From: Rhizobium sp. AC27/96
GTDB taxonomy: Bacteria; Pseudomonadota; Alphaproteobacteria; Rhizobiales; Rhizobiaceae
NCBI RefSeq assembly: GCF_001692325.1
Contig: NZ_LXKN01000016.1
Coordinates: forward strand, 36,592 to 100,591
Reading direction: 5' to 3'
DNA length: 64,000 nt
Position numbers and translations under genes: made by a program. The notes below the pieces were generated by a model. That model was given only the letters and a program-made list of their open reading frames with translations. It made no database searches and had not been told where the DNA came from. Shown here in pieces: positions 25,483 to 32,093 of this stretch (the stretch's first letter is position 1; the number at the start of each line of letters is the position of its first letter).

Positions 25483-25877
25483 TTCATGTCTCCGCATCGT
25501 GTTTGACCCGGAATCCCTGCCATCGCCATCAGGAACTGTCATCGACACGCTGCTGCAAATGGCCGGAAACTCCGGGATCTCCACAGTTATTCACGTGCGA
25601 CAGGTCAGATGACCCGAAGACGGGCATCGAGCCCGCCTTCGGTTTCGGGTGCGATACGGAGAGGAAATGTCTGCTCAGTCCGTCCGAGGATGTCATGGGT
25701 GCATGACGGCATCAAGGACGAGCGGTGCCCCCAATTTTGCCTCCGCTCCGGTTCCCTGCGCTCCGACAAAATCGGCTCCCCCACTCGCCGGCTCCGCCGG
25801 TCGCTGGCGCGATCCTTGACCCCGCCACGCCCCCATGACCGCGCGCGTCGTCTTTCACAAACGTCAAGGAGACGACG
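25483..25877. other. Divergent intergenic region between HU and the 54-residue protein
   Basis: 395 bases with no supported gene. Bases 25769-25848 resemble the leader at 26801-26875 (shared blocks AATCGG, CTCGCCG, GGTCGCT, CGCGATCCTTGACCCC), suggesting a duplicated promoter/leader for the two downstream small genes. Confidence 0.45.
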
Positions 25878-26042
25878 ATGCTTCTGGAACAATACATTGA
25901 AGAGCTTTGCCTCGAACTGCGCGAAGCAATCGACCCGGCCGAACGCCGCGAAATCGAATCCGAGCTGGAGCTAGCACGCGCCGAACTGGCCGTGATCACC
26001 GCAGAGCAGGAAGGCGCAATCGACGCCGAGCCACCCTTCTGA
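25878..26042 (+). CDS. 54-residue acidic helical protein
   Basis: A short gene beginning MLLEQYIEELCLELREAID and ending DAEPPF. The sequence is almost entirely Glu/Leu/Ala/Arg and predicted to be one or two amphipathic helices. The start has AAGGAG 7 bases upstream. Function unknown; it could be a small dimeric or adaptor protein. It shares a leader-like segment with the 26909 gene. Confidence 0.6.
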   Translation: MLLEQYIEELCLELREAIDPAERREIESELELARAELAVITAEQEGAIDAEPPF

Positions 26043-26137
26043 GGGAGGCCTTTGCCATGTCGCCTGGTGTGATGCGCCGGGTCGACCGGCGCGTCACGCC
26101 CGAAGCATCGCTTGGCCGTCCCTCCATCCGTCATCGA

Positions 26138-26407
26138 TCAAGCAATCACCTCTCGCGGTAAACGTGATCTCGGGCCGTAGCCGCGCCTCCGCTTCTGCCG
26201 CAGGAGTTGGAGGAAGAGCCCAACCGCTTCCTCTTCCGTCTCGAAATGATGGATCAGTCTTTGGCCTCTGGCACCGATGCGGCCCCATCGGCGGATCAGA
26301 CAGGCTTCGCCGAACAGGTTGTGCTCGATCGACATCGCATAGTAGCGCGCCATGTTCTTCCTGGCGTCCGTGCGTTCGACATAGAGCTGGTAGCGCTGCG
26401 CGATCAT
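26138..26407 (-). CDS. Stand-alone WGR-domain protein
   Basis: An 89-residue protein consisting of a WGR domain: RYQLYVERTDARKNMARYYAMSIEHNLFGEACLIRRWGRIGARGQRL with the signature Trp-Gly-Arg, then FETEEEAVGLFLQLLRQKRRRGY. WGR domains bind nucleic acid and are found in poly(ADP-ribose) polymerases and MolR-type regulators. Such single-domain forms are frequent on rhizobial plasmids. Function unknown. Confidence 0.85.
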   Translation of the reverse strand: MIAQRYQLYVERTDARKNMARYYAMSIEHNLFGEACLIRRWGRIGARGQRLIHHFETEEEAVGLFLQLLRQKRRRGYGPRSRLPREVIA

Positions 26408-26908
26408 GGAACACAGAATCGGACACGGAACTCTTTGCGTCCAACGACATATTTGAATCGGCCGGTGTTGATTGATTCACGGCGATGATGATTGGTGGAT
26501 GACCCGGGCGAGCCGCTTGCGGCGGACGGTGCTATTCACTTTCGCTCACGGAGTCCGCAGGCGGTCTCCGCCCATTCGGGTCACGCCCCTCTCGCGGTTG
26601 CCGCGCCCTAGCGCGATTGTCGGGCGTCAGGGGAAGCGGAAAGACTGCAGGGCCGGCTGCGCTCGGCAAGCGGTCACGGCGCCTGCCGGCGCCGTGGTCT
26701 ATCTCTCTCTGACTTCCTATTGTCGCATTCGCCCCGGCGGCCTCAAGGACATCGCGGCCCCTCCAATTTTTCCGCCGCGCCGCTGACGCGACACGACGAA
26801 AAAATCGGTTCCTCCGCTCGCCGCCGCTGGCGGTCGCTAATCGCGATCCTTGACCCCTTGGGTCGCCAATGCGGGCGCCTTTTCGTCAGAACGAAAAGGA
26901 GGCTTCTT
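26408..26908. other. Intergenic region with repeated leader segment
   Basis: No supported gene in 500 bases. Bases 26801-26875 carry the copy of the leader also present at 25769-25848. AAAAGGAGG just before 26909 is a strong ribosome-binding site. Confidence 0.45.
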
Positions 26909-27391
26909 ATGTCTGATTTCAACTTTCTCATGTTCTATGCCAAGCTCGCTGGCTTCAAGCTTCTCGTGAGCGCAAACCGTATCGGTTGCGAGGATGAATT
27001 CTCAAAGACGCTCCACGACCGCCTGCTGGCCGGTCTCGATGCAGCGATCGACTCGACGCGCCACATCATGGATCTGCAGCGCGAGCTGCTTTCTGGAGAT
27101 GATCCAGACGGCATGATCTCGTGCGAGCTTCAAGGTGCGGAAGAAATCCTCGCCCGCTGCAGGATTGTCCTGCTGGATGAGTTGGAGATCGATTTCGACA
27201 CCCACGAATATCGGGTCGACGGCGGCGAGTGGTATAACGCACTGTCGGCAGACTGCGACGGCATCGAGATCAGCTATCCGACGACCGTCTCTGTGAGCGA
27301 TACGGAGATCGGTCCCCTCGCTACGATCATCCGTGATATTGCGCGCGAGACCGGCATCGCCATCAGCGTTGCGCGCGTCGTCTACGATTGA
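26909..27391 (+). CDS. Conserved hypothetical protein
   Basis: A 160-residue soluble protein starting MSDFNFLMFYAKLAGFK after AAAAGGAGG. The N-terminal half is helical (FSKTLHDRLLAGLDAAIDSTRHIMDLQREL), the C-terminal half more beta-like (EYRVDGGEWYNALSADCDGIEISYP). No known domain recognised. Followed by a strong terminator, so probably monocistronic. Confidence 0.65.
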   Translation: MSDFNFLMFYAKLAGFKLLVSANRIGCEDEFSKTLHDRLLAGLDAAIDSTRHIMDLQRELLSGDDPDGMISCELQGAEEILARCRIVLLDELEIDFDTHEYRVDGGEWYNALSADCDGIEISYPTTVSVSDTEIGPLATIIRDIARETGIAISVARVVYD

Positions 27392-27399
27392 GGTTGCAG

Positions 27400-27438
27400 G
27401 GCGAGAGGCGGCGGAGCCGCCTCTCGCCTTTCGTCTTT
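27400..27438 (+). terminator. Strong terminator after the 26909 gene
   Basis: A 13-bp perfect stem (GGCGAGAGGCGGC / GCCGCCTCTCGCC, loop GGA, 27400-27428) followed by the T-rich TTTCGTCTTTT. Confidence 0.8.
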
Positions 27439-27534
27439 TGCGTTGGCTTGACCGCTTGCAGGCATCGAGCCTGCGCACGGTTTTGAGGAGAAAGACTTGC
27501 CGCCTCTCCCCTCAAACTCCCCTCTCCCTGTGGT

Positions 27535-27671
27535 GCGGGTCGAGACCCGCCCGGCCTTTCGGGCCGGTTAAGCGGACGCTGCCGCGACTTCCCCAAACAA
27601 GACGGAGAGGACGAGTACCTTGCGCTACGCCCTCATGCTTCGGGCATTCGCTCCAGGTGCTCGTCCTCTCC
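27535..27671. repeat. Cluster of inverted repeats (structured non-coding DNA)
   Basis: Three hairpins in a row. GCGGGTC/GACCCGC (27535-27550) and CCGGCC/GGCCGG (27551-27567) are perfect. GGAGAGGACGAGTACC (27604-27619) is inverted at 27656-27671 with one mismatch, and its loop holds a smaller ATGC-TTCGG-GCAT hairpin. No gene overlaps. Confidence 0.75.
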
Positions 27672-27767
27672 TGCGGGGCGCTCGCCGTCTCATCGTTCGC
27701 ATGTCGTTGATACCCGTCACCTCCGGTGACGGTTCTCTCGACTGCTCACGACGACGGCTCGCTTCAG

Positions 27768-27914
27768 CATCTTCTAACCAATCGGCCTGGCCACCGTGCT
27801 GTTCCTCGGGCGCGGATCACAGGCCATAGCCTGTGATCGCTGTTGCTTTGTCTGACGACTCGCAACAGCATCGGCGCCTCGGGCACGGTGGCCAGGCCGA
27901 TTGGTTAGAAGATG
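27768..27914. repeat. 147-bp nested palindrome with 32-bp perfect arms
   Basis: The left arm (27768-27799, starting CATCTTCTAACCAATC) and right arm (27883-27914) are perfect inverted copies. The centre holds GATCACAGGC-CATA-GCCTGTGATC (27815-27838) and a further GCTGTTGC/GCAACAGC pair. Candidate roles are a single-strand origin, part of oriT, a transcription barrier or element ends. Confidence 0.85.
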
Positions 27915-28131
27915 GCAGGATAGGCTATTGGTATACCATTAGCCGTTTCGCCCGAGGGGCGATCGCCTCAAAGGCGAGCGAGGGTTTCCCGGTCTTTCAT
28001 TTCTCAAACGAAACAAGGCCATGAGGGAGAGACGTCGAGCCGGTAGGAGGGGAGGCTGGGAGCCGGCTCTTTGGGGCAAGAGTCTCCGGCCGCTGTGAAA
28101 TGCAGCAGCATCTAGGAGATCAGGCGCTTGC

Positions 28132-28539
28132 GCTAATCGGCGAATGGGCGAACCCGTCGATAGGTGGTTCGCCGATTGGACCGGCTTGCGAATGTGCGAA
28201 TAGGCGAATCCGTGCATATGTGAATAGGTGCGTCACCGTTTGGGCGTATCGGTACGTCGGCGAATGAGTGGAGCAGTGATTGGGCCATCGGGTGAAACGG
28301 CAGATCGGCGAAGCAGCAAATCCGTGAAATGGTGAGACACCGATCCGGCGAATGCGTGTTTAGGCGATCCCGTTAATCAGCGAATCGGTGAATACGCAGA
28401 TCGCTCAATGGGTGTTTGCGTGGGCGCGCGATTGGGCGGCTCAGCGAACAGCTCATTCTGCGAACAGGCATTTGAGCGATCCGGCGCATCGGTGAATGAG
28501 GGATTCACCCATTTCGCGAAACGGTGAAAGCGCGTCCCC
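28132..28539. repeat. Ungapped degenerate octamer array (about 51 x 8 bp)
   Basis: Cut into 8-mers from 28132, the sequence reads as successive variants of G-[C/T]-G-A-A-T-N-G (GCGAATCG, GTGAATAC, GCGAATGA, GTGAATAG and so on) with no phase slip. By eye 44 of 51 units start with G and all but one have a pyrimidine second. Weaker units continue back to about 28108. Because 8 is not a multiple of 3, the frames across it are not real genes. Confidence 0.85.
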
Positions 28540-28585
28540 GCGGTCTGCGTCTTTGGACATTCCCTCAATTGGCAAGGTTATAATC

Positions 28586-28619
28586 GCAATCCTGGTTGCT
28601 GCGGTTTTCGCAACAACCA
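28586..28619. other. Candidate oriT-like hairpin with an ATCCTG sequence
   Basis: GCAATCCTG is followed by a hairpin with GGTTGCTGCG (28594-28603) and CGCAACAACC (28609-28618), one mismatch, loop GTTTT. ATCCTG resembles nic cores of MOBP relaxases, and a MOBP-type relaxase is in this window. Speculative. Confidence 0.25.
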
Positions 28620-28782
28620 AGACGGCGACAACATGACTTCGGCAACGCCTCTATTGAAACCGTCAGCGTTAGCGGGGCCAACTGAGCGACGTGATCAACC
28701 GAGCATCTACATATCTACCACGGACCCCGACATGTCTAAGTATCAGGCTTTTTCCCGCTTGAGCAAGCCATCTGCTACTGAT

Positions 28783-28805
28783 AAAATTATACCGGAGTAT
28801 AAGTT
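28783..28805. promoter_or_regulatory. Conjugation-regulon box A
   Basis: TTATAC-CGGA-GTATAA (28787-28802), a perfect inverted repeat with a 4-base spacer. It reads TATAAG on the plus strand and TATAAT on the minus strand, so it overlaps a potential -10 hexamer. It lies about 60 bases before the 28862 gene. Confidence 0.6.
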
Positions 28806-28861
28806 ATTCATTCGGTCAAAGCTGCGGACCAGGCGGTATTCAGTTTCTTCAAGAATGGGGT

Positions 28862-29644
28862 TTGACACTGATACACAATCGATCCCTCCTGACGAAAGAA
28901 TGGTACAAGGTGCCATTTTCAGCGGACTGCCCGGGCTGTGGTGCACAGACGCGGTCCGCCGCTGTCGTGGTTGGCCCTTCGAGTTTGTTGGGTGACGCAG
29001 GGTCCGCGCCGGGATGCGAAATACTGGTGAAGTCCCACGGGCCACTTGATGCATTCGCATTCGTCGAGGCGCTGGGCGGCCAGACCGAAAATGTTGAGCG
29101 ATCCGTCGTCAATCGCTTCCATAGCGCCTTCGCTTTTCTGGGCGGCCAATTGACATCGATTTGCGAACACTGCGCAGAAAATCTTCCACCCGCTGCAATC
29201 CGCTCCGCGGTCATGAACGGCTTTGTTCGACTTGGCCAAGAGCGCCTTCTAGTGAATGAGCGCTTGCTACTCTTTGCCTCTGACGCGGTGCTGACGGAGT
29301 TTTGTGGGGAGACCTCTATAGAGGAAAGCGCAATGCGCGATCCGGATTATGCACTCTTGCTAGTCTGCGACACGGAAAGCGAAATCGGCGAAACCGGCAC
29401 GATCGAACTCTGGCATAGCGTTGCACGTGATGACTACACCATCGTGGTCAAAGGCCACGAGGGCCGCGAGATGTTGCGCGACGCCTTCAACGATGACCTG
29501 AAGGACGTCGTGACAACCATCTTCGACCTCGGTTTGATGCTCACCCAGCTTCACCTAGCTCAGCCATCCTCACCCTATTGCGGGCTTGCCCGCGATCTTT
29601 TTCTCGAAGCCCTCGAAAATGCCGGTTATCGGCAGGCAAGCTAG
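28862..29644 (+). CDS. Conserved hypothetical protein upstream of the T4SS operon
   Basis: Up to 260 residues; function unknown. Two CxxC pairs (CPGC near residue 23, CEHC near residue 100) could bind zinc. The rest is mixed alpha/beta with a long acidic helix ([20 protein letters not shown]). There is no early ATG: TTG at 28862 (preceded by AATGGGG) and GTG at 28910 are the possible starts. It is followed 11 bases later by the lipoprotein gene and preceded by box A, so it probably belongs to the conjugation regulon. Confidence 0.6.
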   Translation: MTLIHNRSLLTKEWYKVPFSADCPGCGAQTRSAAVVVGPSSLLGDAGSAPGCEILVKSHGPLDAFAFVEALGGQTENVERSVVNRFHSAFAFLGGQLTSICEHCAENLPPAAIRSAVMNGFVRLGQERLLVNERLLLFASDAVLTEFCGETSIEESAMRDPDYALLLVCDTESEIGETGTIELWHSVARDDYTIVVKGHEGREMLRDAFNDDLKDVVTTIFDLGLMLTQLHLAQPSSPYCGLARDLFLEALENAGYRQAS

Positions 29645-29655
29645 AAAGCAACACT

Positions 29656-30111
29656 ATGCGGACTTTCACGAAGCTCTTCGGATCTCTGGCGGCGATTACT
29701 GTGCTGGCCGGATGTGCTCATCAGGTTGAGGGGCCGCGACCACAGCCGCGGGCGCCGTTTGCGTATCTCAGCCTCACAGCTTGCAAAGCCTATCGGGACA
29801 ACATCGTCGAATGCGTGCTGGAATATGGCACCGAATTCGGACGCCAGCGTCTTGGTCCCGTCCAGGAGAGGGGCCTGTCGATTGCCGACGATGGCCAACG
29901 CTACCAAGTCGAGTCCTGCTATCAGGTGACGAGGATACAACCGGAATTGCCCAATTTCGTGTGCCGAATCTCTGTCGCCCGATCAGGTGCGGATGCTGGT
30001 TCGGTCCTGGTCAAGGGCGGGACGGCCGTACGTCTCGCCCGCATTTTGGGTGACCGCGAACAGCTCCAGTATCGCTGGAACCCAGACAAATGGTCACGCC
30101 TACGCGATTGA
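29656..30111 (+). CDS. Outer-membrane-type lipoprotein
   Basis: A 151-residue protein with a lipoprotein signal peptide: MRTFTKLFGSLAAITVLAGC, lipobox LAGC with Cys20 as acylation site. The mature part has several cysteines (TACKAY, IVECVLEY, VESCYQ, FVCRIS) that could form disulfides. I do not recognise the family. It lies directly before the virB operon and probably assists the transfer apparatus or surface exclusion. The internal ATG at 29656 is chosen because it yields the signal peptide. Confidence 0.65.
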   Translation: MRTFTKLFGSLAAITVLAGCAHQVEGPRPQPRAPFAYLSLTACKAYRDNIVECVLEYGTEFGRQRLGPVQERGLSIADDGQRYQVESCYQVTRIQPELPNFVCRISVARSGADAGSVLVKGGTAVRLARILGDREQLQYRWNPDKWSRLRD

Positions 30112-30158
30112 TTCTTCTCGGGAAACCGTCGCTCCTACCTTTTGCCACGACGGCATAA

Positions 30159-30174
30159 TTACACTCCAGTTAAA
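30159..30174 (+). promoter_or_regulatory. Conjugation-regulon box B
   Basis: TTACAC-TCCA-GTTAAA followed by TTTTTGG; a degenerate copy of the palindromic box 56 bases upstream of box C. The same trailing context (GTTAAATTTTTG) occurs at box D on the minus strand. Confidence 0.5.
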
Positions 30175-30214
30175 TTTTTGGGTTGATTTCCGTGGAGGAA
30201 TGCAGTTCAAATTC

Positions 30215-30230
30215 TTATACCGCAGTATAA
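30215..30230 (+). promoter_or_regulatory. Conjugation-regulon box C overlapping the virB operon -10
   Basis: TTATAC-CGCA-GTATAA, perfect arms, followed by TTT; contains a consensus TATAAT -10 on the plus strand. It lies 18 bases before the ATG of the first virB gene. Confidence 0.65.
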
Positions 30231-30247
30231 TTTGCACTGGTTCAGCC

Positions 30248-31396
30248 ATGGAACGCGTCCCGCTTTCGCCTGAAAACAGACCGCACAACACACGGTCGCG
30301 AAGCGCACTGTGGATCGCCGGAACATCGGCCTTATTACTTACAGGTTTTGCCTCCGGCTCAGACGACAGCAGCGGTCATATTAGTTCGGGAATATCGCCA
30401 CAGGTCGATCATCGTTCGAGCGGCATTGAGCCGAAGGCGGACAAGGTCGCGGTCCTACCGCCACCAAATCCGGCGTCATCTGGTTTTGTTGCTTCGTCGC
30501 AGGATGTGCCGACGATCGATTCCACCAACTTCGACGAGCGATTTAACGGACCGATCGTTGAAGATCTGTTCCGATCCAGCGCTGCCCCCTTGGATGTGAT
30601 CGAAGGGTCGGACAGGGCTGGGCGATCATCCGGAGATGCGGCTGGCAGCACGAATGCACGGCGCGACAGCGCCGTGCATTCGCTTATCAGCGTCTACGCG
30701 CACGATCAGTCGTCCGGTCCTCCGATCAACGACCCGGCAACTGACCCTCAGATCGATGTCAGCGCGACGCCGACACAGGCCCGTCCCAGTCTTCTATCCG
30801 GAGTCCCGGAGGGCTATGCCAGGCTCGCACTGACAATCGCCGGAAAGGAGGACGTTGACCCGAATTGGGTGCTTTCGGTCATGCGAGCCGAGAATGCCAG
30901 TTTCGATCCACGCCTCGTCAGCCCCGCCGGCGCCGTCGGATTGATGCAGGTTATGCCGCGGATCGGTGATGCTTTCGGTGCGACTGATCTGACCGATCCC
31001 GAACAGAACATCCGCGCGGGCACGCGGTTTCTTCGCGTTCTGATCGCCAAGTACAGAAATCCTGTGCTGGTCGCTGCCGCCTATAATGCAGGCGAGCCCA
31101 ACGTGGACCTTCGCCATTCCCTGCCGTTGATCCGCGAAACCGCCGACTACGTCACCCGTGTCGTCGGGTATTACACCGGCACAGCGGCCACGCCGATTGT
31201 CTCGCCCACAACCCGAACTTCGGCGAATGTTTCCAGCTCGCCGCGCCACAGTGGGCCTGCCGAGCGGGCAAAATCCCCCATGCTTGTTTTCTCAGCCGCA
31301 ACGCCGATCCCGCCAGACGTTCGTCCTCAACATGAGGAGGAGCGGAAGAACACCGGTGGGCCGGTCAAAATTGTCAAGGAAGAGGTGTTTAGATGA
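30248..31396 (+). CDS. virB1: VirB1-type lytic transglycosylase
   Basis: A 382-residue exported muramidase that opens peptidoglycan for assembly of the type IV secretion channel. After a hydrophobic segment (ALWIAGTSALLLTGFASG) comes a long low-complexity linker and then the SLT domain. Visible SLT marks are VLSVMRAENASFDPRLVSPAGAVGLMQVMP (catalytic Glu in MRAEN), NIRAGTRFLRVL and VAAAYNAGEPNV. The ATG at 30248 is chosen as the first after box C; an upstream ATG at 30200 lies before it. The stop overlaps virB2 (ATGA). Confidence 0.88.
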   Translation: MERVPLSPENRPHNTRSRSALWIAGTSALLLTGFASGSDDSSGHISSGISPQVDHRSSGIEPKADKVAVLPPPNPASSGFVASSQDVPTIDSTNFDERFNGPIVEDLFRSSAAPLDVIEGSDRAGRSSGDAAGSTNARRDSAVHSLISVYAHDQSSGPPINDPATDPQIDVSATPTQARPSLLSGVPEGYARLALTIAGKEDVDPNWVLSVMRAENASFDPRLVSPAGAVGLMQVMPRIGDAFGATDLTDPEQNIRAGTRFLRVLIAKYRNPVLVAAAYNAGEPNVDLRHSLPLIRETADYVTRVVGYYTGTAATPIVSPTTRTSANVSSSPRHSGPAERAKSPMLVFSAATPIPPDVRPQHEEERKNTGGPVKIVKEEVFR

Positions 31397-31764
31397 ATCC
31401 GATCGCGTTGGCAGTCCAGACGGCCATTCTCTACAGCAGCGTTGCCTGGTCCTCCATGGCCAGGCGAAAATGGCTCGGCAACGCCGCTATCGTGGTTGCC
31501 GCGAGCTTGATCCTGCTCATCAGTCAATACGAGCCGGCAGCGGCGCAAAACCTCGATCGTCTGCAACAGGCGGCAGATCGCCTGGTGCAGTTCTTCACCG
31601 GCCCGTTCGGTCGATCTGTCGGAGCAATCGCTTTCATCGGCATGTTTCTCGCCGCTGCCTTCGGATACTGGTCCTGGGGCGCCCTCCTGCGCGTCGCCGG
31701 TTGCCTTGCCGGCATGTTTGCCGCAGCCGAGCTCGTCGACTTCCTCGCCGGCGGGGGAGCATGA
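31393..31764 (+). CDS. virB2: VirB2-like pilin
   Basis: A 123-residue pilin precursor. A long hydrophobic leader (AAIVVAASLILLISQ) ends near AAAQNL, a likely signal peptidase site, followed by a mature chain of two hydrophobic helices (SVGAIAFIGMFLAAAFGYWSW and LLRVAGCLAGMFAAAELVDFL), as in TrbC/VirB2 pilins. Overlaps both neighbours by 4 bases, consistent with translational coupling in the virB operon. Confidence 0.85.
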   Translation: MNPIALAVQTAILYSSVAWSSMARRKWLGNAAIVVAASLILLISQYEPAAAQNLDRLQQAADRLVQFFTGPFGRSVGAIAFIGMFLAAAFGYWSWGALLRVAGCLAGMFAAAELVDFLAGGGA

Positions 31765-32090
31765 CCATGGCGGCAGGAAACGACGCTGACGGTGGTGACG
31801 ACTATATCGAATCCTATCCCGTCATCCTCGCGCTGACCCGCCCGCCGACGGTCATGGGGATTCCCTACACCTATTTCCTCGCTGAGTGCTTCGTCTCGCT
31901 GATGGCCTTCATGATCCTTGGATCCATCCTCTGGTTTCCGGTCTCGTTCGTCGTCCTGCACGGCATTCTCTATGTGCTCACCGTCAAGCTCGACCTCTGG
32001 TTCTTCGAGATTGTCGGACGCCTCAGCATGTGTGGCGTCAACCCGCTTGGCCGGAAGCTCGGTGGTGGCGTCAGAACCTACGGGGTGTGA
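31761..32090 (+). CDS. virB3: VirB3-like inner-membrane protein
   Basis: A 109-residue protein with two adjacent hydrophobic segments (FLAECFVSLMAFMILGSILW and VVLHGILYVLTV). The lead LALTRPPTVMGIPYTYF is typical of VirB3, an assembly partner of the VirB4 ATPase. The ATG at 31761 overlaps the virB2 stop. The frame extends upstream but only as antisense-like sequence inside virB1/virB2. Confidence 0.88.
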   Translation: MTMAAGNDADGGDDYIESYPVILALTRPPTVMGIPYTYFLAECFVSLMAFMILGSILWFPVSFVVLHGILYVLTVKLDLWFFEIVGRLSMCGVNPLGRKLGGGVRTYGV

Positions 32091-32093
32091 GCG

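Noticed and set aside
27939..28217. Small minus-strand frame with repeated FAYSHIR-like peptides
   Set aside because: It partly overlaps the octamer array; apparent peptide repeats arise from the 8-bp repeat read in three frames.
28108..28539. CRISPR-like array
   Set aside because: Units are contiguous degenerate 8-mers without spacers, and no cas genes are present.
28633..28995. 120-residue plus-strand frame
   Set aside because: No ribosome-binding site, spans box A and overlaps the 28862 gene in another frame.
31158..31760. Upstream extension of virB3
   Set aside because: The extension lies inside virB1 and virB2 in another frame and looks like shadow sequence.
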